8,531 bases of DNA, from positions 1-8,531 of the forward strand of contig JBOFRL010000050.1 in assembly GCA_051650965.1 (NCBI GenBank), written 5' to 3'. Under the pieces are notes generated by a model. It was not told the origin of the DNA. It did not search any database and saw only the letters and a program-made list of their open reading frames with translations. Every line of letters starts with the position of its first letter. Positions within the stretch are counted from its first letter, which is position 1. A program made the translations under genes and the position numbers. The stretch comes from Enterovibrio sp051650965. Its GTDB lineage: Bacteria > Pseudomonadota > Gammaproteobacteria > Enterobacterales > Vibrionaceae. Positions 1 to 7,062 of the stretch are shown piece by piece.

Positions 1-105
1 TGGCGGCGCCTACAGGGGTTTGCGCTGCTAAAGCTGGTAGTGGATAACGTGAAATTCAAGGATGGAATGCAGGTGCTGGATGAGTCAGACAGGAATGCTG
101 CCTAA
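1..105 (+). CDS. IS256-family transposase, C-terminal fragment (5' part outside window)
   Basis: Frame 1 is open from the first base to a TAA at 103-105 and gives 34 residues beginning WRRLQGFALLKLVVDNVKF and continuing with KDGMQVLDESD. The pattern of a W/R-rich start, then a small hydrophobic helix, then VKFKDG, then a short acidic, alanine-ending tail is the usual C-terminus of IS256/Mutator-type DDE transposases. The catalytic DDE residues lie upstream, outside the window, so intactness cannot be judged. The fragment was too short to appear as an ordinary ORF. The family call rests on remembered tail similarity together with the adjoining terminal repeat. Confidence 0.65.
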   Translation, partial: WRRLQGFALLKLVVDNVKFKDGMQVLDESDRNAA

Positions 106-137
106 CCGACCCCATACACCAGATTTGACAATATCTC
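1..137 (+). mobile_element. 3' end of an IS256-family (Mutator-type) insertion sequence
   Basis: This is the right-hand end of an insertion sequence that enters from outside the window. It contains the last 34 codons of a transposase, which stops at 103-105, followed by a short non-coding tail and a putative terminal inverted repeat at about 113-137. Read outward-in on the minus strand, the repeat begins GAGATATTGTCAAATCTGG and continues TGTATGG. A transposase stop a few bases before the repeat, and a repeat of this TGTCAAATCTGGTGT type, are usual for IS256-family elements. The opposite end is outside the window, so neither the partner repeat nor a target-site duplication can be checked. The exact outer boundary (137, give or take 1-2) is inferred. 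Confidence 0.7.
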
Positions 138-158
138 TATTTTATTTGCTCAACTGTC

Positions 159-182
159 TGAGCTTCTTGTTGAGCTTCTTGT
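159..182. repeat. 12-bp perfect tandem repeat, two copies
   Basis: TGAGCTTCTTGT occurs twice back to back (159-170 and 171-182). On the minus strand it encodes a duplicated EAQQ-type tetrapeptide within the integrase-like ORF, close to its truncated end. It keeps the frame. Confidence 0.9.
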
Positions 183-521
183 GCATAGAGAATGTTAGCC
201 AGATAGTATCTCCAAGGCTGTTTTGAATGACTCAGTAGCTCATTCTTGGCTATCTGTTTGAGGGCTTCTTTCATTTGACTAAAATCTCTATAGCTTCCTG
301 CTTGCTCTAAGAGTCTATCTTTGAGGTAGCTGCTGTTCATCTTTGCTTCTCGCCTATTGTTTGTCCTAAGTGATACGGTAGCGCTTTCATTTTTATCACT
401 ACCACGATAGAAGACTCGCATATAGAAGGTGTTATGCTTCTTGATGGTTGTGAAATAAGTCTTATGAGTCTCTTTACTCTGATAGTGAGGGTTAATTCGG
501 AAGGCTGTAGGCAAAGACAGG

Positions 522-550
522 TTGTAGTGACCTCTTGTAGTGACCTCTTG
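522..550. repeat. 13-bp perfect tandem repeat, two copies plus three bases
   Basis: TTGTAGTGACCTC occurs at 522-534 and again at 535-547, followed by a further TTG. The unit is not a multiple of three, so gain or loss of a copy changes which frame the ATG at 586 reads. With two copies it opens into the integrase-like frame. With one copy it would enter another frame that stops near 337. Confidence 0.9.
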
Positions 551-586
551 AGGGCAAAATGTGTTAAACTTATGGCCAGCATCCAT

Positions 587-682
587 AATAATCTCTTTGT
601 ATTCAATAGGTTAATATTCTAGTGTGGCAATTGAATAAAAATTGTTAGGATAAGTCATCTTGGTTTAGCTGGAATAAATCGC
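587..682. promoter_or_regulatory. Divergent intergenic region between integrase remnant and uvrA
   Basis: These 96 AT-rich bases separate two divergently read genes and should hold both promoters. For the minus strand, TTGCCA (630-625) is a good -35 match but the paired -10 is poor. For uvrA, TTAATA (611-616) with AATAAA (634-639) at 17-bp spacing is only a weak candidate. A short inverted repeat CAATT-7-AATTG lies at 628-644 and could be an operator or chance. No LexA box of the CTGT-N8-ACAG type is visible, although uvrA is an SOS gene in many gammaproteobacteria. Confidence 0.35.
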
Positions 683-3502
683 ATGGATCAAATCGATATT
701 CGTGGTGCCCGTACCCACAATTTAAAAAACATCACTCTTTCAATTCCGCGCAATAAATTGATTGTGATCACCGGCCTTTCTGGATCAGGAAAATCATCAT
801 TAGCGTTTGATACTTTATATGCTGAAGGTCAGCGCCGTTATGTAGAGTCTTTATCTGCTTATGCGCGCCAGTTTCTTTCGTTGATGGAAAAACCTGATGT
901 TGATTATATTGGCGGTTTGTCTCCAGCTATTTCAATTGAACAAAAGTCGACTTCGCATAACCCGCGCTCTACCGTAGGAACAATCACCGAGATTTACGAC
1001 TACTTGCGTCTTTTGTATGCGCGTGTCGGGGATCCGCGTTGCCCAAAACATAACATTACGCTGCAGGCGCAAACTATAAGCCAAATGGTGGATAAGGTTT
1101 TGTCAGAGCCTGAAGGTTGCAAATTAATGTTGCTCGCTCCGATCGTGAAAGAACGTAAAGGCGAGCATATTAAGACCATGGAATCTTTGATGGCGCAGGG
1201 GTTTATTCGCGCGCGTATTAATGGTGAAATCTGTGATCTTTCTGATCCGCCAACTCTAGAGTTACATAAAAAACATACCATTGAAGTGGTGGTGGACCGC
1301 TTTAAAGTGCGCCAAGATTTAGCGCTGCGTCTATCAGAGTCATTTGAAGCTGCGCTGCAGCTGGCTAATGGTAGCGCGGTGATAAGCTTTATGGACGGCG
1401 AGCAAGAAGACATTATTTTTTCTGCCAACTTTGCTTGCCCGCATTGCGGCTACAGCATGCAAGAACTTGAGCCACGTCTTTTTTCATTTAACAATCCTGC
1501 GGGCGCTTGTCCAACCTGTGACGGACTTGGTGTGCAGCAATATTTTGATCCTAAACGTGTTGTGCCAGATGATTCGCTCAGCATTGCAGGTGGTGCGATC
1601 CGCGGATGGGATAAGAAAAATTTTTATTACTTCCAGATGCTAAAATCGCTGGCCAGCCATTATCAGTTTGATCTCGATACGGCTTGGAAAACGCTGCCAG
1701 CTAAAGTGCAGCAAGTCATTTTGTATGGCTCGGCTGGCGAGCAAGTCGCTTTTACTTATGTAAATGATCGTGGTGATACGACAGTTAGAAAGCATCCGTT
1801 TGAAGGTGTTTTGACAAATTTTGAGCGGCGCTATCGTGACACTGATTCGATGGCGGTGCGCGAGGATTTATCTAAATATATCGCGGATCAAACTTGCACT
1901 GATTGTAGCGGCAGCAGGTTGCGTTTATCAGCAAGACACGTGTTTATCGATGAAACTAATCTGCCGAGCATTTGTGCAATGAGTATTGCACAGGCGGTCG
2001 CATTTTTTTCATCATTGCAACTAACTGGGCAACGTGCGCAAATTGCCGAAAAAATCTTAAAAGAGATCAATGAAAGGCTGAGCTTTTTGGTCAACGTTGG
2101 GTTGAATTATTTAAGCCTTGAGCGCAGCGCGGACACATTGTCTGGTGGTGAAGCGCAAAGGATCCGCTTAGCAAGTCAAATTGGCGCTGGTCTTGTTGGT
2201 GTGATGTATGTGCTTGATGAGCCGTCGATTGGCCTGCATCAACGTGACAACGAACGCTTACTTGCGACTTTACTGCATCTTCGTGATCTTGGTAATACCG
2301 TGCTTGTCGTTGAGCATGATGAAGATGCTATTCGCGCCGCTGATCACATCATTGATATTGGCCCAGGAGCTGGGGTGCATGGCGGGCAGGTTGTCGCTCA
2401 GGGCGATTACCATCAGATCATTGCAGCTGAGCAATCGCTGACGGGGCAATATTTGAGTGGCAAGCGCATGATCGCTGTGCCGCAAAAAAGGGTACCGCTC
2501 GACAAAACGAAGCTAATTACGTTGAAAGGGGCTAGCGGTAACAACTTAAAAAATGTCACGCTAACGCTACCGGTGGGGCTTTTCACTTGCATAACGGGTG
2601 TTTCGGGTTCAGGTAAGTCAACATTAATCAACGACACCTTTTTCCCCATCGCACATAACGTCTTGAATGGCGCGGCCTTCAGTGAACCTGCGCCTTATAA
2701 AAGCATCAATGGCCTTGAGCATCTCGACAAGGTGATTGCCATTGACCAAAGTCCCATTGGTCGTACGCCTCGCTCAAATCCTGCAACTTATACCGGCATT
2801 TTTACGGCAATCCGCGAGTTGTTTGCAGGCACGCAAGAGGCGCGTTCACGAGGCTATAAAGTTGGACGTTTTAGTTTTAATGTCAAAGGTGGGCGCTGCG
2901 AAGCTTGTCAGGGCGATGGTGTGATCAAAGTGGAAATGCACTTTCTGCCGGATGTTTACGTTCCTTGCGATGCTTGCCACGGTAAACGTTATAATCGCGA
3001 AACCCTCGATATTTTGTATAAAGGAAAAAACATCGATCAAGTGCTGAATATGACTGTCGAAGACGCGTTGGTCTTTTTTGCGCCGATTCCCGCGATTGCG
3101 CGCAAGCTGCAAACTTTAACGGACGTTGGTCTTTCTTATATTTGTCTCGGTCAGGCCGCAACGACGCTTTCAGGCGGCGAAGCACAGCGCATAAAATTGG
3201 CGCGTGAGCTTTCAAAACGCGATACTGGCAATACATTGTATATTTTGGATGAGCCGACGACAGGTCTGCATTTTTACGATATTGAACAGCTGTTAGCTGT
3301 GCTGCACCGCCTTCGTGATCATGGTAATACGATTGTGGTTATTGAGCATAATTTGGATGTGATCAAGACGGCAGATTGGATCATCGATTTGGGTCCTGAG
3401 GGGGGAAGCGGTGGCGGGCAAATCATTGCGCAGGGAACGCCAGAAAATGTGGCCAAAGTGACGGTTTCGCATACAGCTAGATTTTTAAAAGCTATGCTTT
3501 GA
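683..3502 (+). CDS. uvrA: UvrABC excinuclease subunit A, DNA damage-recognition ATPase
   Basis: UvrA dimerises, scans DNA with UvrB in the cytoplasm, recognises helix-distorting lesions and loads UvrB in nucleotide excision repair. At 939 residues it is full length (the E. coli protein has 940). Both ABC ATPase modules are intact. The first has Walker A GLSGSGKSS (31-39), signature LSGGEAQR (486-493) and Walker B VLDEPSIGLH. The second has Walker A GVSGSGKST (639-647), signature LSGGEAQR (829-836) and Walker B ILDEPTTGLH. Two CxxC...CxxC zinc modules are present: C252/C255/C276/C279 and C739/C742/C762/C765. The start at 683 gives the usual MD.I.IRGARTHNLKN opening; its ribosome site is weak (GGA, 9 bp upstream). 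No LexA box is seen upstream. The divergent neighbour is an integrase remnant rather than ssb, which lies next to uvrA in many relatives. No clear terminator follows the TGA. Confidence 0.98.
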   Translation: MDQIDIRGARTHNLKNITLSIPRNKLIVITGLSGSGKSSLAFDTLYAEGQRRYVESLSAYARQFLSLMEKPDVDYIGGLSPAISIEQKSTSHNPRSTVGTITEIYDYLRLLYARVGDPRCPKHNITLQAQTISQMVDKVLSEPEGCKLMLLAPIVKERKGEHIKTMESLMAQGFIRARINGEICDLSDPPTLELHKKHTIEVVVDRFKVRQDLALRLSESFEAALQLANGSAVISFMDGEQEDIIFSANFACPHCGYSMQELEPRLFSFNNPAGACPTCDGLGVQQYFDPKRVVPDDSLSIAGGAIRGWDKKNFYYFQMLKSLASHYQFDLDTAWKTLPAKVQQVILYGSAGEQVAFTYVNDRGDTTVRKHPFEGVLTNFERRYRDTDSMAVREDLSKYIADQTCTDCSGSRLRLSARHVFIDETNLPSICAMSIAQAVAFFSSLQLTGQRAQIAEKILKEINERLSFLVNVGLNYLSLERSADTLSGGEAQRIRLASQIGAGLVGVMYVLDEPSIGLHQRDNERLLATLLHLRDLGNTVLVVEHDEDAIRAADHIIDIGPGAGVHGGQVVAQGDYHQIIAAEQSLTGQYLSGKRMIAVPQKRVPLDKTKLITLKGASGNNLKNVTLTLPVGLFTCITGVSGSGKSTLINDTFFPIAHNVLNGAAFSEPAPYKSINGLEHLDKVIAIDQSPIGRTPRSNPATYTGIFTAIRELFAGTQEARSRGYKVGRFSFNVKGGRCEACQGDGVIKVEMHFLPDVYVPCDACHGKRYNRETLDILYKGKNIDQVLNMTVEDALVFFAPIPAIARKLQTLTDVGLSYICLGQAATTLSGGEAQRIKLARELSKRDTGNTLYILDEPTTGLHFYDIEQLLAVLHRLRDHGNTIVVIEHNLDVIKTADWIIDLGPEGGSGGGQIIAQGTPENVAKVTVSHTARFLKAML

Positions 3503-3520
3503 TGCCAAAAAAAACTACAC

Positions 3521-3550
3521 TTAATGTCTTGATTTAAAGCTATTTATAAT
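3521..3550 (+). promoter_or_regulatory. Candidate sigma70 promoter for the tandem membrane-protein genes
   Basis: A perfect -10 hexamer TATAAT lies at 3545-3550. The best -35 at acceptable spacing is TTAATG (3521-3526, 18 bp, three of six matches). TTGATT at 3529-3534 is a better hexamer but only 10 bp away. Transcription would start near 3557, about 15 bases before the ATG at 3572, leaving room for the TAAGG ribosome site at 3561-3565. This suggests the pair can be transcribed separately from uvrA. Confidence 0.5.
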
Positions 3551-3571
3551 AAGAACAACATAAGGCTTGCA

Positions 3572-5347
3572 ATGATTAATTTTGGAGCGTCAATCCAATC
3601 TGCGCTTATGCGTTATTTTAAGGCCCCCAGTCCGGTGATAGCCCTCGGGGGGCTGTTTTTATTTGCGATGCATATTCCCATGCGTCATTTTGGCGGAACT
3701 GGACTTGCTTTGTCATTTAATGCGACAAGTTGGATTGCGCTGAGTTTGGTTTTGGGCCTAGGCTGTTACCGTTTTTCGCAAGCAAAAAGGATTTACTTTT
3801 CCAAGGCTACGCTGTGGTTGTTTTTGATCTGTCTGCTGCTCACGGTTCCTGTTTTTTATGCAGAATCAAGTTGGGCGTTTTCTCAAGAGCGGTTGTTAAC
3901 GCTGTGGGGCGGGCTACTTCTTTTTGCTTTATTGCAGCAGTGCAATGTAAAGCGTTATAACAGGTTTATCCTGTGGCTGATTTTACTTGCGGTGTTCATC
4001 GCATCAACATTTAGCTACATGCGTTTGCTGTTGCCCGCAGATTATGCATGGCTTCCATTATTTTCTGACGCGCGTTTAAGTGGAATTTTCCAGCAGCCAA
4101 ATGTGATGGCCAGTTTTCTTGCGACTGGGCTTGCGATAACGGGCTGTTTGCTGGCTGTTATTGTGGACAAAAAAGTCGTTACAACAACAACGGATATGGC
4201 TGCATGCCGCGTTACTAGCTCTGAGTCTGCTACGTATTCAAATAACAGATTGAAATCAATATTGTTACATGCAGCGCCAGTTCTATTTGTGCCAATACTG
4301 GTGCTGCTTGCATCCCGTACTGGATGGCTTGCAATGGTCGCGGTTATTACATTGATTGCCGCGCATATTTATCAAAGTAAGCAGAAAAAATTGCTGCGTA
4401 GCTGGCTGCTAAGCTGTGCTGCGGGGCTTTTATTAAGTGGGGCGTTTGCTTCTTTTAACTCGCAAGCGCAAATGTTGCTCAATAATAAATTGCAATTAGG
4501 CTCGAACCGTGCAGATATTTATCTGCAAACAGCTGGCATGATAAAAGCCAATTTTTGGCAAGGTGTAGGTTTTGGACAGTTTGAAGCGCGCTATCTCGAC
4601 TATACCGCTGCGCAGCATGCTCTTGATCCAAGTTATCCTGTAGGCATTCAGGCATTAGAGCACCCACATAATGAGTTGTTATTTTGGACTGTAGAAGGCG
4701 GCATCGTGGCTTTGTTTGCAATGATGCTCTTTGTCTCGATCGTTTTATGGCTATTTATCAAGGCGCCCAGAAATAACAGGCTGCTATGGATTTCGTTGTT
4801 GCTCCCTATCGGATTGCACAGCCAACTAGAGTATCCATTTTATTTGTCTCTCGTGCACTGGGTGGTGCTGGTGATTTTGCTCTGTTTGCTTGATGCACAT
4901 TCCTGTCGGCGTTTAAGCACTGCGATGCGTTTTCAAGTTGTAGGAAGCATGTTTAAAATTGCCAGTGTCATACTGCCGCTTGTTATCAGTATTTATATGC
5001 TGTTTGCCCTGCAAGCCAATGCGATGCTAGTGAAGTTTTATACCACTCGGCCAATTGATGCCGCACATTTGGACAAAATAATTTGGCCTAGCGCGCTGCA
5101 ATACCAAACTGATTGGGCGACCTATCATTTGTATTTGCATCACGGCATCTCACAAAAACGAGTTGATTTGCTTCAACGCTATAGCGAGTGGGCGCAGAAT
5201 GAGTTAAAAATTAGGCCAAGGTTTACATTGTTTAAAGGATTAATTCTTGCCTATCAAGAACTGGGTGAGGATGCTCAAGCAAAAGCTGTTGTAGAAACAG
5301 CGAAGCGATTTTTTCCTAATAAACAAATTGATTTAAAAAGAAAATAA
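3572..5347 (+). CDS. PglL-family O-oligosaccharyltransferase (Wzy/WaaL ligase superfamily)
   Basis: This is an inner-membrane protein of 591 residues with roughly a dozen hydrophobic segments. PglL-type enzymes transfer a preassembled glycan from undecaprenyl diphosphate to serine or threonine of periplasmic or pilin proteins; related Wzy_C proteins polymerise or ligate O-antigen. Motifs seen: GIFQQPN (171-177), ASRTGWL with R249, NRADIY just before the GVGFG turn, HPHNE (364-368) in the large periplasmic loop followed by a VEGG helix, and HSQLEYPF (416-423) as in the Wzy_C_2 region. The last 55 or so residues form a soluble TPR-like tail (LGEDAQAKAVVETAKRFFP), as in known PglL proteins. The start has a TAAGG ribosome site 6 bp upstream. 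A paralogue follows after 2 bp. No pilin or glycan-synthesis gene is in view, so O-antigen ligase or polymerase activity is an alternative and the substrate is unknown. Confidence 0.8.
   Translation: MINFGASIQSALMRYFKAPSPVIALGGLFLFAMHIPMRHFGGTGLALSFNATSWIALSLVLGLGCYRFSQAKRIYFSKATLWLFLICLLLTVPVFYAESSWAFSQERLLTLWGGLLLFALLQQCNVKRYNRFILWLILLAVFIASTFSYMRLLLPADYAWLPLFSDARLSGIFQQPNVMASFLATGLAITGCLLAVIVDKKVVTTTTDMAACRVTSSESATYSNNRLKSILLHAAPVLFVPILVLLASRTGWLAMVAVITLIAAHIYQSKQKKLLRSWLLSCAAGLLLSGAFASFNSQAQMLLNNKLQLGSNRADIYLQTAGMIKANFWQGVGFGQFEARYLDYTAAQHALDPSYPVGIQALEHPHNELLFWTVEGGIVALFAMMLFVSIVLWLFIKAPRNNRLLWISLLLPIGLHSQLEYPFYLSLVHWVVLVILLCLLDAHSCRRLSTAMRFQVVGSMFKIASVILPLVISIYMLFALQANAMLVKFYTTRPIDAAHLDKIIWPSALQYQTDWATYHLYLHHGISQKRVDLLQRYSEWAQNELKIRPRFTLFKGLILAYQELGEDAQAKAVVETAKRFFPNKQIDLKRK
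3621..3664 (+). other. Terminator-like hairpin inside the 5' coding region of the first ligase gene
   Basis: Within codons 17-31, AGCCC (3640-3644) can pair with GGGCT (3650-3654) across a 5-base loop, followed by GTTTTTATTT. An overlapping, mutually exclusive pairing joins GCCCCC (3623-3628) to GGGGGC (3648-3653). The layout resembles an intrinsic terminator with an alternative fold, but the stem is short and it also encodes a plausible transmembrane sequence (VIALGGLFLF). Regulatory function is only a possibility. Confidence 0.25.
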
Positions 5348-5349
5348 TT

Positions 5350-6978
5350 ATGTCTTCAACTCCTTTAGTCTTGGTAAGAAAATCAAATGCCATGGCGCCT
5401 AATGCATTGGCATTTCAGGCAGTTTTGGCCTGCGCGGGACTGCTGTTATTGTGCTTACCGCTCAATCATCTGCCAACCCCTTTTATTGGACTGCAACGTC
5501 CGAGCGCGGGCTTCACATGGCTGCTGCAGATTTTTATTGTGACTTTAGGATGCCAGCAAGTTGCACGTTTGCAAAAATTGTATGTAACTCCTTTTACCAA
5601 TCAAATGTTGCTCGCGGCATTGCTGGCTGCTGTTCCTTGTTTTTATTTTGAAGTGCAGGGCGATGCTGCGTTAAGTACCGGTCTTAATCTGCTTTTAGCA
5701 TTTTTTATTTTAATCAGCCTTTATCAGTTTAATTTCTCTATGCATTTGCGCGTCGCGCTTTTGAGCTTTCCGCTCTTTAGTTGCTGGCTTTTGGGTGTAT
5801 TGCACACCACTTTATTTATTTTCTTCGATAGCTCATTGAGCGCGGTTTTTGCTGCGCCTTATCAGGCTCAAACGACTGCGGCGGTTTTGCTGTTAACGGG
5901 TTACGCATTGTCTGCCTACCTTTTAGGCCAATTTCTGCACTTAAAACCACGCCGCTTGTTTATTGTGATGCTGTTACTCACGCCTGCATTGTGCTGGTAT
6001 TTGATTGGTTTTATTGGAGTGCCGCATTTTTTGTGGCTTGGCCTTGCCATGCTTTTCCTGATCCAGCCTTTTCTATTGCGTCACTCAAGGCGTTGGCAAC
6101 ACATAGCATGGATTGCTTCTTCAGTGGTGGGAATTGCTTCATTGGCAATGCGGACACCTGAGCTTTTGTCGATGCCGTTATTTTCTCAAGAGCAGCTGCG
6201 AGTGGTTGAGCTGACGCTGCAGTTCTTATTTGAACATCCTTTATCTGGCGTTGGTGTAGGCAACCTTGACTTACAGTTATTGCTCAGTAATTTGCATTCG
6301 CCTTCCCCAATAAAATTACCAGAGAGTCAGCCAAGTTGGCTTTTGGCGCACCTTGCGCAAGGTGGACTGATGACGCTGCTTGCAGTAGTGGTTGCTATGT
6401 TTGCTCTGTGCAAGCGTGTCTTACTATTGCCGATAGGGCGCCGTCTTATTTTTGTTGCGCTGCTGTTGCCAATATTGTTCGCCGTGCTCGTGAGTGGCTT
6501 TGGTTCGCTAAACCCTGTGCTGGTTGTCGTGTTATTGCTGTTGCTATTTTGGATAGACAGCGTGCACGCTTCGGCTTGGCAAGTTGTCGCAAATCCTCTT
6601 GGCATTGTTGGAAGGCTCAGTCAAGTTGGATTGCTTGTTTGTGCACTTATAGCGCTTAGCTCGCTCTACCTCGGATCGCAGTCGCTGAATTTGCAAAATT
6701 TAAGCGATAAGCAGCTGGCACAATTTAGCTATCACCCTTGGTGGAAAACGAAGTTTCAAAATGAGATCTCCTATCGCCGCTTTTTAAACGATGTTGCCGC
6801 AGGCGATGTTGCTAACCAGCGGACTTACCTTACTTTGCGCCAGCAGCAGCTTCGAGAAAATCCGACGCTTGAAAGTTATAAACAGCTCCATGACATAGCT
6901 ATTCAGGCAGGGGATAAAGCGATGGCGAAAGGGATCGCGAAAGAGGCGGGTCAATTATTTCCGATGGATAAAATTTAG
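5350..6978 (+). CDS. Degenerate paralogue of the PglL-type ligase, polytopic membrane protein
   Basis: This is a 542-residue inner-membrane protein with about twelve hydrophobic segments, starting 2 bp after the stop of the upstream ligase. It has no strong ribosome site, so translation is probably coupled. The fold matches its neighbour: the last 51 residues (492-542) align without a gap to residues 536-586 of the first protein, sharing L, P, K, G and FP positions, and the GVGVG turn and QGG helix start also correspond. Every recognisable functional motif is changed: GIFQQPN becomes AVFAAPY (165-171), SRTGW has no counterpart, the arginine before the turn is lost, HPHNE becomes SQPSW (326-330), and HSQLEYPF becomes a hydrophobic stretch (378 onward). 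The frame is intact over its full length, so it is not an obvious pseudogene. It may be a non-catalytic partner or specificity subunit, or an enzyme with a different mechanism; this is inference. Confidence 0.75.
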   Translation: MSSTPLVLVRKSNAMAPNALAFQAVLACAGLLLLCLPLNHLPTPFIGLQRPSAGFTWLLQIFIVTLGCQQVARLQKLYVTPFTNQMLLAALLAAVPCFYFEVQGDAALSTGLNLLLAFFILISLYQFNFSMHLRVALLSFPLFSCWLLGVLHTTLFIFFDSSLSAVFAAPYQAQTTAAVLLLTGYALSAYLLGQFLHLKPRRLFIVMLLLTPALCWYLIGFIGVPHFLWLGLAMLFLIQPFLLRHSRRWQHIAWIASSVVGIASLAMRTPELLSMPLFSQEQLRVVELTLQFLFEHPLSGVGVGNLDLQLLLSNLHSPSPIKLPESQPSWLLAHLAQGGLMTLLAVVVAMFALCKRVLLLPIGRRLIFVALLLPILFAVLVSGFGSLNPVLVVVLLLLLFWIDSVHASAWQVVANPLGIVGRLSQVGLLVCALIALSSLYLGSQSLNLQNLSDKQLAQFSYHPWWKTKFQNEISYRRFLNDVAAGDVANQRTYLTLRQQQLRENPTLESYKQLHDIAIQAGDKAMAKGIAKEAGQLFPMDKI

Positions 6979-7023
6979 TATTGCTAAAAGATTTCCGATT
7001 TTACTGTTGGTTGCGTAGAAATT

Positions 7024-7055
7024 AAAAAGGAGGCTGTTGACCTCCTTTATTTTTT
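7024..7055. terminator. Bidirectional intrinsic terminator between convergent genes
   Basis: AAAGGAGG (7026-7033) pairs perfectly with CCTCCTTT (7041-7048) across a 7-base loop. The plus strand continues with ATTTTTT. The minus strand stem is followed by TTAAT, giving a T5 run. It can end both the ligase pair (+) and the amidohydrolase transcript (-). Confidence 0.85.
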
Positions 7056-7062
7056 ACAGCGC

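Larger units (their letters stand above)
137..586 (-). pseudogene. Truncated integrase-like (tyrosine recombinase N-terminal) ORF cut by the IS
   Basis: This 149-residue ORF starts at ATG 586, with an AAAGAGA-like ribosome binding site 7 bp upstream. Residues around 45-90 (FYMRVFYRGSD, then SLRTNNRREAK) resemble the N-terminal arm and the start of the core-binding domain of phage-type tyrosine recombinases, where 'SLRT..RREA' follows a YY/RVF strand. The following stretch is helical (MKEALKQIAKNELL). The catalytic domain with R..HxxR..Y is absent. The stop codon TAG (139-137) takes its last base from the IS terminal repeat, so the reading frame probably continued before the IS inserted. Near the 3' end is a perfect 12-bp tandem repeat encoding EAQQ-EAQ. 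A 13-bp tandem duplication near the 5' end makes the real start uncertain. The family assignment is tentative; it could be an unrelated hypothetical protein. Confidence 0.5.

Noticed and set aside
337..606. Minus-strand 89-codon ORF overlapping the integrase-like ORF
   Set aside because: It is an alternative frame of the same region with low-complexity composition. It matters only as the frame that a single 13-bp unit would open.
434..622. Plus-strand 62-codon ORF
   Set aside because: It lies antisense to the integrase-like ORF, with no recognisable product and no good ribosome site.
628..644. CAATT-7-AATTG inverted repeat as an SOS or other named operator
   Set aside because: The arms are only 5 bp in AT-rich DNA and match no regulator site I know; it is mentioned only within the intergenic entry.
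1000..1428. Minus-strand 142-codon ORF inside uvrA
   Set aside because: It is a shadow of the strongly supported uvrA coding frame, with no family features.
3400..3405. Run of six G in the 3' end of uvrA as a phase-variation tract
   Set aside because: It is short, lies in a housekeeping gene near the C-terminus, and the frame is intact.
3529..3550. TTGATT/TATAAT as a sigma70 promoter pair
   Set aside because: The spacing is only 10 bp; a weaker -35 at 18 bp is used instead.
6327..6659. Overlapping ORFs on both strands inside the second membrane protein gene
   Set aside because: Their composition reflects out-of-frame reading of a leucine/valine-rich membrane protein.
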